NCBI GenBank assembly: GCA_031763025.1 | Contig: JASSKH010000016.1 | Coordinates: 2,232,001-2,296,000, forward strand | DNA length: 64,000 bases | Direction: 5' to 3' | From: Macrocystis pyrifera | Taxonomy: Eukaryota; Sar; Phaeophyceae; Laminariales; Laminariaceae | Part shown: one piece after another, positions 22,265 through 32,756 of the stretch | How positions within the stretch are numbered: the first letter of the stretch is position 1 | Layout: every line of letters begins with the position of its first letter | The notes under the pieces: model-generated | The model's database searches: none | What the model was told of the DNA's origin: nothing | What the model saw: only the letters and a program-made list of their open reading frames with translations | Translations under genes and position numbers: made by a program

Positions 22265-22484
22265 GTTGTATATCTTTCGAATCGTTATATTATTATTCTC
22301 TTGCGACGTCGGGGGAATCCACTGGCGTGGTACGACAGCCGCGACACCGGCCGCTGACTCTCGTTGCCTATTGTACTGCCAGTACCCGGGAGTTTCCCCT
22401 CCCCAGCCGACTAGCCGGGGCTCTAACAAACGTAGTCTCGGACGACCGAGACCCCTAATGGTAGTAAACCATTGACATACCCCA
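22264..22484 (-). repeat. YR-element direct repeat, copy B1
   Basis: Direct repeat of 21654-21876. On the minus strand it starts about 70 bp after the last recombinase codons, and runs straight into repeat A2. Confidence 0.72.
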
Positions 22485-22554
22485 ATATCGAGGTCGCGTC
22501 GATACTACGGTATTAGGCCCCAAAGTGTGTCCTCGCCTGGCTGCCTCTGCCCTA

Positions 22555-23684
22555 TCTTCTCGTCTCTGCTAGTTTACTAGATACAATACCCGCGTCCTCT
22601 GGGTTATTGCGAATGTACATCTAGGAAACTTTGAAGGCTTCCATTTACCTTCTCTCAGATCGCCCTCTACGGCACTTCCCCCTGGCTACCAGCGTAGCGG
22701 TTGCGCAATACGCAATGAGTGGAGGCCGACTTCGCTGGAATCGTCTCCTGCTTCCGCTACCACTTCGCGAAGTGCCCCGAGGGCCTGCGTGTACCTCCTA
22801 ACTTTGACCTCCTTACCGTACCGATACGACGACAGGGGGGCGCTTTCTGGCAGCGTCGGATATCCCGACAACAACTTCACCATGAGAGCGACGGAACTGT
22901 CGCCTGTTCCTATCCCGGAACTCGCCACGAAGGCGTCGTCGCGTGTGCGCACGATATCCGATCTTTGCTTAGTCTGGACTCTTTATTGCCCCGAAACAGG
23001 ACCTTGATGCTGGTGACCTGATGCCACTGCAACGACGTCAACCGCCGCTCCCCCGCAAGTACCGCCAACGTCACCCCTCGTCAAAGAATGCACGGGGTGT
23101 ACAACCCAGGACGAATAAGCGAATATTTCGTCAGACTTCGCCATGAAAAAATAAACAAATAGCCCAATGTCAACGACAGCCAAAGAACTCGACCACCCGG
23201 GCCCCACGACAAGGACCGACCCTGTCCTCCCAACAACGTTTCCCACGAAATAGGGCGACGGATTGTTTGTATGAGGTACCGGCGGCATTGTGCGATCGTG
23301 CCTCCCTTGCAGTGCACGTTTAACAAGCGGCGACGACATGGGAAACTCCACTGGCAAGTTTACTCGGTGGAACACGGCTGATAGTGTACTGGCAACAGTG
23401 CCGGCTTAGTTGCCATCCAACGCATGCCATGCTACGAACTCAAGCAACGCCTGAATCGTATTCGTAGTGGAGGCTGGCGTGTCGAAATACGCAGCCACCC
23501 TTGTTAACCTCCGACAAAAAAACATTCGAGACCGGAGACCTGACGTGTAAGCTCGGTGAGATGGCGCGCGCAACCGACTGGCGGATGAGCTGGCTGCCAG
23601 CGCCACTGAGCATGGCGCGACACCCGCTGGCTCCACGACCTGGGCTCCAAGCGGACGCCGACCCCAGACGTACAAGCTGTGCAA
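22555..23684 (-). pseudogene. Tyrosine recombinase of a DIRS/Ngaro- or Crypton-like element
   Basis: Tyrosine recombinases cut and rejoin DNA through a catalytic Tyr and an R-H-R set. The N-terminal core-binding domain is in 23406-23684 (SHRAYTSGLRSRMFFCRRLT, then NTIQALLEFVAWHAL). The catalytic part follows in 22983-23375 with FFMAKSDEIFA, where the first catalytic Arg position appears as Lys (23136-23138), then VHPVHSLTRGDV. The frame 22686-22952 has VRRYTQALGALREVV and GLHSLRI, the H-x-x-R pair (His 22719-22721, Arg 22710-22712). The Tyr lies in another frame, MYIRNNPEDAGIVSS (Tyr 22615-22617). At least three frame changes make it inactive. A gag-like ORF lies directly upstream, and repeats B1, A2, B2 lie directly downstream. 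No RT lies between gag and YR. Confidence 0.82.
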
Positions 23685-23759
23685 CTCGCGCTGCTGTTTC
23701 CATGCGCCCTACGATCGGTCTCGCCCCCACTGAGGGGCGAGGCCCGTCCCCCTATTCGT

Positions 23760-25622
23760 CAGCTTCGGCAGCCGCCGACGGAGCGAAGGACCCCCACTCG
23801 ACGCCCCGCTGCCGCTGCCACTGTCGCTGTCACTGCCGCCGATGCTGCTTCCGCCACTTGCACCGCCTCCCCAGCCCCCGCCTGCCCTTGCCCTTGGCCC
23901 TCTTGGTCAGGGTTCCCCGGATACAGCGTCGCTGGCTGCGACGCCGCTATCGGCCGACCCCCCTCGCCGGTAGCCGCCTCGCGCTTATTGCCGCTGCCCG
24001 TTTTGCGAGTGGGACCCACGTGGAAGAACACGCAGGTGTCACCGAAGCGGCACCTGCCGGTCTTCCCCCCCTGCCAGCATTCACCACCCCCGGCCCCGGC
24101 CGCCGGGGTGGAGAAAAGGCGAGGTTGCTGGTCTTCGGCGTTGCCAAAGCCGCCGAGGGCGACGCAACCGGAAAGGTGGGGCCAGTGCGGCACCGGAATG
24201 GCAGGAAAGGGACTCCGCCGGCAGGGAGGTACACCCAAGCGTGGCCGCAGCAGTCGGGGACACCGCGCAGGTAGAGCGTGAAGGCCGCCAGGTCTTTGGT
24301 GACCAGAGCCACCAGCCTGGCCTAGTTTGCCGGGCGATCGGCGACCGCAGAGTGTTCCATAACGTGGTCGTTGAGGGTCGTATCCCCCGCGCTGAAGGCT
24401 CGGCCAAGCGCCTTCAAGCAAACGTGCGCCACATGGAGGTCCGCACCATTTTGTGGCAGACCGCGGGACGCGATCGTAACGATCGCGTACCCGTACCCCA
24501 AAATGCTCAGGTGTCGTGCCAGTGGACGGTTGATGCCTACCACCCGCGCGGTGTGAAGGTCAGAAAGTCTAGGTCGTCCAACGCTCCAACATTACATGGA
24601 CGCCGGCGGAAATAGTGACCGTGGCTCCCACGTACCCCCGCACGGCCGCCCTCTGGACTGACGCTAGGCGACCACCGCAGATGATCTGCCATAGCCGAGT
24701 CGTGGGGCTGGCCCACGATGCCATTGCCCTGGTGGTCATAATCTGGTTGACCTGTCGGTCCAAGGCGTAAGCGGGTTGCTGGCGCTGCCGTCTCCGTAAA
24801 ACGTCAGAGCCGACCTCAAGCCCACCCGGCCCGTCACGGGTTGGGTGACCGAGTGCATTTGATGGCGCGCTGTTGGTTCCTGCCCCGCCCGGGACGTAGC
24901 CGAGCCGGCGGCGTGCCCGCCCGCCTGTCCGAAGAAGGCGCCGGCACCACCGGCGCCGCCCATATAGTCCCCGTAGCCGAGCCCCCTCCCCCCCCGCTGA
25001 CCCACTGCGAGCCCGCCCGCCTGGCCGAGTTGGGCGCGGGCAGTTTCTGTACCGGCCAAAGCGCCATCGTAGGCGACTCCTTCCGCTGGGCGCACGGTGG
25101 CCCCGGTACCGCCTCAAAACAATACCGTAGCCCGCCCTCCCGCGACAACGGCGAGTGGACCTGCCCGTCCGAGAGGGGCGCCGCCCGAAGTACCGCCGTG
25201 GCAGAACGCCCGCCCCGGACCTACGCCGAGCCTGCCCTGCTCTGGGTTGGGGAGCCCACGCAGACCCGCGCGGGCGCTCGTGGCCCCATCGACGGGTTGG
25301 CCAGTGATGTTGCGAGTCGGAGGGAGGACCCCAGCGACGGGGTTCCCGAAGGGCTGTCTGGCCGGCGGTCCGAGCAGGGCGGCGTTGGGGCGTGTGGTCC
25401 AGCAGGGAGGCCTCGGCAGCCGAGCGGCCGGGATGCGTTCCAAACCTGCTGGCGCCCCCCCCCCCCCCGGAGGGCGGGACGGCGGGAGGCTTCGATACTG
25501 TCGTGTATCGATCTCTGGAGCGCCGCCCGGAGCTGGGCGATTTCGTTCGCCATCCTCTGCTTGAAGGTTGCAAAGTCGGCCAGCGACGCGAAAGCCTCCT
25601 CGTCGCCGTCGCCACCCGTCAT
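23760..25622 (-). pseudogene. Gag-like ORF with a CCCH zinc finger, upstream of the recombinase
   Basis: A likely start is the Met at 25622 (MTGGDGDEEAFASL), followed by a helical, coiled-coil-like stretch (FATFKQRMANEIAQLRAAL). A long GC-rich, Gly/Pro/Arg-rich middle follows. Several frames must be combined to read on to GYGYAIVTIASRGLPQNGAD, VCLKALGRAFSAGDTTLNDH and LAAFTLYLRGVPDCCGHAWV. Near the end is a single finger, CWQGGKTGRCRFGDTCVFFH, with the exact spacing C-x8-C-x5-C-x3-H (24020-24079), the form of RNA-binding CCCH fingers. The C-terminus is Ala/Gly-rich and abuts the recombinase. Gag proteins of YR retrotransposons normally carry CCHC knuckles, so a CCCH finger is unusual. Function as an RNA- or DNA-binding partner is inference. 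Confidence 0.55.
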
Positions 25623-25834
25623 TGTCCCAATTCCTCCCTCCGCCGTCGTTCTCGCCGGGCCTCTGCGAAATTTGGACTCGATAGGACAGCGCGGACGCGT
25701 AACAGAACACAGTGACGGCAGCAACGGACGACGAGGACGCGGAACAGAACACAACGACGGCAACAACGGACGCGACGACACGGCCCGGGGCAGCGCGACG
25801 GGAACGATATTAGATAGAGGCGACGGTGAGCACT

Positions 25835-26142
25835 ATCCATGCACCGGCCTGGACAAGGGTGGGGCTTGTTTGTCCCCGTGCAGGTGTGCGCCGGCACACC
25901 ATTAGTACGGGCCGACGTTGTTTATAGCCGCGGTTGTTGACATGCACCGACATCTTCCTATCAACAGCATCCGCTATCTGGTGCTCTGTCCATGCACCTG
26001 CCTGGATAAGGGTGAGACTTGGTTGTCCCTGTGCTGGTGTGCGCCGGCACACCATTAGTACGCGCCGACGTTGTTCATAGCCGCAGTTGTTGACATGCAC
26101 CGACACCTTCCTATCAACAGCACCCGCTATCTGGTGCTCCGC
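25835..26142. repeat. 154-bp tandem duplication, two copies
   Basis: Units start at 25835 and 25989 (TCCATGCACC), share GTGTGCGCCGGCACACCATT and CTTCCTATCAACAGCA, and are roughly 90 percent identical by eye. They share GCACCGGC/GCCGGCAC words with the satellite that follows and may be a diverged outer part of the array. Confidence 0.85.
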
Positions 26143-26329
26143 ACCGCGTATCTCGTTCTCCGGCCGAGAGGTTTCCTGGGGGTGGCACGCGCCTGTGCCT
26201 TTGGTACGGGTGTATCGCTAGTCGGACGGGAGTGACGCATGCGCCAGCGTGCATTCCTGTCAATCTCGACTGTAACCCTTTGCGCCGGTCACGAGACATA
26301 GACCGGCGCATACTCCACCACTATCGACC

Positions 26330-29300
26330 GATGTAAAGTGCACCGCCACGGCATCGTTGTTGTGCGTGGTGACGCGTATGTTAAGTATCGTTAGTGAGGG
26401 ACAGGGCCAAGGGTCGACGCATCGGCGCAAGCCCCAAGCTGTGCACCGGCACCATCGCTCGCCTTCCAGTGCGCCGGCACAGCGGTGTTGTTACATGCAT
26501 CGTTCGTTGTGTACCGCGACGTCAAAGATGAGTATCGTTAGTGAGGAACGGGCCAAGGGCCGACGCGTTGACGCCGGCCCCGAGGACTGCGCCGGCACAT
26601 AGTCCCTCCCCATCGATCGCCTTATAGTGCACCAGCACGGCGTCGTTGGAACACACAGCAGTAATTGTGTCTCGCAGCGTGTATGATATGTATCGTTAAT
26701 GGGAGGCGGACCGCAGGCCGACGCGTTGGCGCCGGCCACGAGACCTGCACCGGCATATCGATCGCTTTTTAGTGCACCGGTACAGCGTTGTTGGGGCGTA
26801 CAGCAGTACATTGTGTTCCACGACGTGCATGATATATATCACTATATAGTTATCGCGACGTGCGTGATAAGTATCGTTAGTGAGGGGCAGGGCAAAGGGT
26901 CCACGCATTGGCGCCGGCCCCAAGACGTGCACCGGCACATAGTCCCTCGCCATCGACCGCCTTTTAGTGCGCCGGCACAGCGGTGTTGTTACATACATCG
27001 TTCGTTGTGTACCGCGACCTTCATTATATGTGTCGGCAGTGGGGGACGGGCCTAAGGCCGACGCGTTGGCGCCGCCCACGAGGCCTGCGCTGGCATGTTG
27101 TCCCTCATCATCGACCGCCTTTTAGTGCATCGGCATGGCGTCGTTGAAAACACAGCAGTACAATATCTTTCGCAACGTGTATGATATGTATCGTTAGTGA
27201 GATACGGGCCCCCGGTCGACGTGTAGGCGCCGGCCGCGAGACGTGCACCGGCATATCTTCCCACTCCATCGACCGCCTTTTGGTGCAGTGGAACAGCGTT
27301 GTTGGTACGTACATCAGTACATTGTGTCTCACGACGTGTATGATGTATATCGCTATTTATTTATCGCGACGTGTATGATATGTATCGTTAGTGAGGGGCA
27401 GGACCAAGGGTCGACGCATTGGCACCGACCCCAAGCAGTGCACCGGCACGTAGTCCCTCACCGTCGACTGCTTTCTAGTGCGCCGGCACACCGGTATTGT
27501 TACCTATATCGTTCATTGTGTACCGCGACGTGTATCTTTTGTATCGTTAGTGAGGGGCGGGGCAGGGGGCCGACGCGTTGGCGCCGGCCACGAGGCCTGC
27601 GCCTGCACATAGTCCCTCACCATCGATCGCCTTATCGTGCACCGGCATGGCGTCGTTGAAACTCACAGCGGTACATTGTGTCTCTCAATAGTGAGGAGAG
27701 GGTCAAGCGTCGACGCATCGGCGCCGGCCCCAAGCCATGCCCCGGCACATACAGTAGTCACTCAACATCGAACGCCGTCTAGTGCGCCGGCACAGCGGTC
27801 TTGTCGTTCGTTGTGTGCCGCGATATTTTTTATATGTATCGTTAGTGAGGGACGGGCCAAGGGCCGACGCGTTGGCGCTGGCCACAAGGCCTGTGCCGGC
27901 ACATAGTCCCTCACCATCGGTCGCCTTTGAGTGCATCGGCACAACGTCGTTGAAATATCTGGACTACATTGCGTCTCGCAACTCGCAACGTGTATGATAT
28001 GTATCGTTAGTGAGATACGGGCCACAGGCCGACGCGCTGGCACCGGCCCCGAGACCTGCACCGGGATATCTTCTCTCACCACCGACCGCGTTTTAGTGCA
28101 CCGGCACAGCGTTGTTGGTACGTACAGCAGTGCATTGCGTCTCACAACGTGGATAATATATATCGTTATACTCGACGCGATGCGTATAAGAATATTCGCT
28201 ATTGAGGGGCAAGGCCATGGGTCGACGCGTCGGCGCCGGCCCCATGCTGTGTATCGGCACATAGTCCCTCATCATCGACCACCTTCTAGTGCGCCGGCAC
28301 AGCGGTGATGTTACATACATCGTTCGTTGTGTACCGCGACCTTCATTATATGTGTCGTTAGTGAGGAAAAGCCAAGGGCCGACGCGTTGGCGCCGGCCAT
28401 AAGGCCTGCGCCGGCACATAGTCCCTCCCCATCGAACGCCTTTTAGTGCATCGGCACGGCGTCGTTGGAACATACAGCAATACATTGTGTCTCGCAACGT
28501 GTATGATATGTATCGTTGATGAGATACGGGCCACAGGCCGACGCGTTGGGCCGACGCGTTGGCGCCGGCCCCGAGACTTGCACCGGCATATATTCCCTCA
28601 CCATCGACCGCCTTTTAGTGCCCTGGCACAGCGTTGTTGGTACGTACAGCAGTACATTGTGTCCTACGACGTGTATGATATATATATCGCTACAGTCGTC
28701 GCGACGCGTAACACAAGTATCGTTAGTGAGGGGCGGGGCCGAGGGTCGACGCATCGGCGCCGGCCCCCAAGCCGTACACCGACACATACAGTAGTCCCTC
28801 ACCATTAACCGCCTTCTAGTGCGCCGGCACAGCGGTGTTGTTACATACATCGTTCGTTGTGTACCGCGACGTTTATTTTATGTATCGTTAATGAAGGACG
28901 GGCCAAGGGCCGACGCGTTAGCGGTGGTCACGAGGCCTACGCCGGAAACATAGTCGCCATCGACTGCCTTTTAGTGCTCCGGCACAGCGTCTTAGGGACA
29001 CACTGCAATACATTGTGTCCCGCAACGGTATGGTATGTATCGGTAGTTAGAGGCGGGCCGCAGGCCGATTCGTTGGCGCCGGCCACGAGACCTGCACCGG
29101 CATATCTTCCCTCACCATCGACAGCCTGTTAGTGCACTGGCATAGCGTTGTTGGTACGTACAGCAGTACACTGTGTCTCACGACGTGTATGATATAAATC
29201 GCTACCAGGTACATATTTATCGCGACGCGTACGATAGGTATCGTTAGTGAGGGGCAGGGCCAAGGGTCGACGCATCGGCGCCGGCCCCGAGCCGTGCACC

Positions 29301-29930
29301 GGCACATAGTCTCTCAATATTTACCGCCTTCTGGTGCGCCGGCACAGCGGTGTGTTAAATACATCGTTCGTTGTGTACCGCGACGTTTATTATATGTATC
29401 GTTAGTGAGGGACGGGCGTAGGGCCGACGCGTTGGCGCCGCTCGCGAGGCCTGCGTCGGCATATCGTCCTTCACCATCGACCGCCTTTTGTGCACCGGCA
29501 CAGCGTCGTATTAATAGGAACATACAGCAATACACTGTGTCTCGCAACGTGTATTATAAGTATCGATAGTGAGGGACGGGCCGCAGGCCGACGCGTTGGC
29601 GCCGGCCATGTCTTCCCTCACCATCGACCGCCTTTTAGTGCACCCGCCCAGCGGTGTTAGTACGTACAGTCGACCATTGTGCCTCACAACGTGTATGATA
29701 TATATCGCTATTCATAGTGAGGGACAGGCCGAGGGGCGATGCATTGGCGCCGGCCATGAGACCTGCACCGTCCCAAAGTCCCTCATCATCGACCGCCTTT
29801 AAGTGCACCGGCACAGCATTGTTGGTACATACAGCAGTACGTCGTGTCCCGCGACGTGTACGTATGTCTTGTATCGTTAGTGACCCGACAAGGCCAAGGG
29901 CCGACGGCACTGGCAAAGTAGCGTTGTTTA
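26330..29930. repeat. Satellite array with a three-monomer higher-order repeat
   Basis: About 22 monomers of 145-207 bp. Each has TATCGTTAGTGAGG-type sequence, then GGGCCAAGGGCCGACGCGTT, GGCGCCGGCC, CGGCAC, CCATCGACCGCCTTTTAGTG, and a tail containing TACAGCAGTACATTGTG or TACATCGTTCGTTGTG. Monomer starts: 26386, 26533, 26691, 26872, 27031, 27189, 27383, 27542, 27687, 27837, 28002, 28194, 28353, 28511, 28718, 28883, 29038, 29239, 29397, 29561, 29705, 29872. Three types alternate; the one starting at 26691, 27189, 28002, 28511 and 29038 is longer (181-207 bp) through a duplicated tail. The type cycle gives a higher-order unit of about 500-527 bp, with one irregular spacing (27189 to 28002). The many open frames on both strands are repeat by-products, not genes. 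Confidence 0.93.
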
Positions 29931-30751
29931 TGTATATCAGCAAAATAACATAGTCGGCTGTGAGATCGAGGATACCGGGTATACGTCAAGTATATGCCGG
30001 TACGTGCGAGTATGTATCCCCATTCTTGGGTGCGGCATGTCTGCGAGGAGAAAAAGAAAACTGGTATGTGCTCGTACAGCACATATGCCCTCCGTTCAGG
30101 TGTCATCAGTATTTCCTATTAACGCCAAATACTCTGTGTGCGGGTATCTATCTGCATTCCTGGGTATGGATATATCATGATGTCTGGTACAAACTTTGTG
30201 CTCTTTGCCCCGTTGCAGCGGTGGTACGTTTCGATCTAATATCTCTACTGATGTACGAGTTCTGTCTATCTATGCTGTTGCGAATATCATCAGTTGTTCC
30301 CTCCTGTAAACGGCCGGTTCGCGAATTCGCGGGTTTAGGAGGAACACCCAAAGGTTTTACGAGTGTCTACCCAAATACCTTTCATGCATGTGGAAACAAC
30401 TCTTACCCAACCACCGGAGCGAACCGGCCAAGAAAAACAACCTCGTGGGAAAAATCATGGCTAGCGGCCCCAAGCGATCGAGGTAACGATGCTTGCAGGC
30501 GCATGAGGCACGCTTGTGAGTCATGATGCCTCAGAGTCGACAGCCCCACGCCCAAATAATTGTTGCGTTCGAGTTCAAGGCCTTAGAGCCCCGAACATTC
30601 CCGGACCCTCGCTTCTTTCGCACGCCTCTCGCACACGTACCTTGAAAGCGTGCGTCGCCCCTGCTCACCCTCCTCCCTTTCCATGATGCTGCAGATCGCC
30701 AACCGCCGCCGTTGCTGCTGCCTGCTGCTGACGTGAAGAGGAACCGCAACA
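29931..30751. other. No confirmed gene; one long unassigned ORF
   Basis: A plus-strand frame (29960-30526, 188 residues, Cys- and aromatic-rich) has no motif I recognise. Part of it runs over a degenerate local repeat (GTATGTATCCCCATTCTTGG near 30012 and GTATCTATCTGCATTCCTGG near 30144). I do not call it a gene. Confidence 0.35.
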
Positions 30752-31013
30752 GAGAAACCACCACATGAACCACAACAGTAAGCCTAGCCTCTAGGCCTAT
30801 CAATCGGCAGCGAGCAGTGCCGTGCTCTTCTCGTGCACCTATCACGAGAAGCTAGGAGGGGGCACAGGGCGAGTATGGTCGTTCTCTCCTCTCTGCCTCT
30901 GAACAAATTACGCCATTTAGTTTCCGTCGGTAGAGCCCATGACTATGAATAATTAATTCCGTCCGTTCTGAACAAAACAGGCATCTCACGTGAACTTAGA
31001 GATACTACGCTTT
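30752..31013 (-). repeat. YR-element repeat, copy A1
   Basis: Same orientation and about 90 percent identical by eye to 22010-22264; both hold GGCCTATCAATCGGCA, CACGAGAAGCTAGGAGGGGG, CATTTAGTTTCCGTCGGTAG and GAATAATTAAT. Its upper edge (ACGCTTT at 31013) is the same base at which A2 meets B1. It lies directly next to the truncated DIRS recombinase at 31080. Confidence 0.75.
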
Positions 31014-31079
31014 TCATAGTAGCCTACTGCTCGCAGGGCAGCCGTTGCTTGCTGCTGGGTCTACATGGACCATCTGCCG

Positions 31080-31660
31080 TTACCAGTACCGAACGCAACC
31101 AGGGCGGCCGGCAAGGGAAGGGACAGATAAGGAGACTTCAACAATATCGACACTGCCCCACTCGGCGCCTACGGGCTTCGAAGGACCCTTCCGCACGCGC
31201 GTAAGTACAGCCTCCTGACGCGTCTGATCACCCTCTGACCCGCGAACGTGGATTTCAACGCGGTCCGCGGTCGACCACAGCGCTTCCGTCGGCTGGGAAT
31301 CACCGAGAAAGAACGCTACACCAGCCCGCCGCAAGAAATACAACTAGTGAATCCGTGACCTCGTTTCCGTAAACATTTATGACGCGCGGGTCAGGAAAAA
31401 AAACGATACACACAGACGAAGCCACAGAACCCGACCCCCGGCGCGCCATGAAGGGGTCGGAGTCTCACCGATCACCAATATTTCCCATGAAATGGGCCAG
31501 CGAACGATTGCTTGGATTCCCGAGCGCTAGCGATGACGGGATGAATTGTGCCAACCTCGAAACCGCATGAAATACGGTGAACGTATTTTGATATCCGACA
31601 AACGACTCTCGACGGTGGCCGACCGCCGTTTATTGGTGGTGAACGCGAAGGCTACGTGCT
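31080..31660 (-). pseudogene. DIRS-like tyrosine recombinase, truncated
   Basis: The N-terminal core-binding part is visible around 31660-31490 (TTNKRRSATVESRLSDIKIR, with stops). The catalytic part begins at 31343 with YFLRRAGVAFFLGD, where the RR pair is at the position of the first catalytic Arg, and continues ADRVEIHVRGSEGDQTRQEA ('i.i.gSKtdq' strand block). It ends with a stop at 31080, before the H-x-x-R and Tyr motifs. Repeat A1 begins 67 bp further on. Confidence 0.75.
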
Positions 31661-31742
31661 TAAACAATCACCACACGTTGACTATATCATCACTACGGTG
31701 CTGGGGGAAAATCTGTACTCCACAATGTACCCTAGAGTCTAC

Positions 31743-32692
31743 TCAAGCGCCAAAATGCCCCAGACAAGTGTGCTCAGACGAGACCTCAACTGCGTCGCGC
31801 ATAAGTTCGATGGCCAACCATGAATAACAGAGAGGCTTCCCGACTCCTCCAAGTCCTGGCCTATCACGGAACATCAGGACGAACGAATGCAGGCTATGGA
31901 AGACGACGTCGTGATCCCAGGGTGAGATACTGTCAGCAGCGACGTTAAGAACTCCCAACACATATTTCGCGTCAAAATGCCAACCAGATGAATATTCCAA
32001 CACCCCGAAGAGGCGCATAAGTGCACCTGACAGCGGCTCCTTACCCCCACGACACCGCCGCACCCACTTCATGGCGGCTTCTTTATCCCCTCGCAACTAG
32101 ACATCACCGACGGGCGGTCCACGCACGTAGACAAAAGGACCCATTCCGAATCCACCGTCCTCAAGAGCTCAAAAACATTGATAAAAATATCGTTCTCGCC
32201 TGCGACAGCCTTGCTTGAGTCGCAGATACAAGACTGTTCGGCAGGGTCGAGCTTGTAGCGCCATTACATCCCGGTTTCGGGAACGAAACCTACGATAGCC
32301 GGTTTGGAAACATCCGAAAACAGAGTTTTGTCGGGCTGGACGCTCAAGCACGTGTTACATTGGAGCCGAGAAGATTCCTCCATGCAAGTCAAGCTCCTCA
32401 GCAGCGAATCAACCTCCATCTTGAGGTCCCCGTAGAACTCGGCCCCGACGGCGACATGCAACCCGAGTTTGGAGGTATGACACGCAAAGACAGCGCAAGT
32501 GGCGATGCCGGGCATCCTCACCGAGGCCAACACGAGCTGCACAAAGAAAGGCCCTGCACGGACGGCGAAAGATACGTGCATGAGGAAAACAACGAGCTTC
32601 GACACCTGCTTCACCGAACCTGACGCCTGAGACAGAGGCCACACCGCGATAAACTCACGCAGCGTGCCTCGCGTATGAGGCGATGGCGTCAC
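31743..32692 (-). pseudogene. DIRS-like RNase H region
   Basis: The frame 32264-32692 holds the RT/RNase H connection (SVKQVSKLVVFLMHVSFAVR) and the RNase H start with LFSDVSKPAIVGFVPETGM, in which the catalytic Asp of the usual 'sDAs..a.Gg' block is present. After a stop, the Glu block ('iNVfELL') follows, and in the frame 31743-32096 RGDKEAAMKWVRRCRGGKEP (third acidic residue), LFGVLEYSSGWHFDAKYV and NVAADSISPWD (usual 'N..AD.iSRw'; here Arg to Pro). The pattern is diagnostic of DIRS elements. Frame breaks inactivate it. Confidence 0.85.
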
Positions 32693-32756
32693 CGTAAGAG
32701 CCTCGGTGTCAGTAATTTTACGGGCAGACTAGAGGGGAAGGTCAGATGCCCCACGT

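Noticed and set aside
24569..25905. Long GC-rich ORFs (348 and 354 residues) on opposite strands
   Set aside because: Arg/Gly/Pro-rich shadows of high-GC sequence; the CCCH and coiled-coil blocks that identify the element lie in other minus-strand frames.
26300..29950. Dozens of 60-166-residue ORFs on both strands
   Set aside because: They are reading frames through satellite monomers, repeat with the monomer period, occur on both strands and have no domain.
29960..30526. 188-residue plus-strand ORF as a host gene
   Set aside because: No motif, overlaps a degenerate local repeat, and lies between satellite and transposon repeats.
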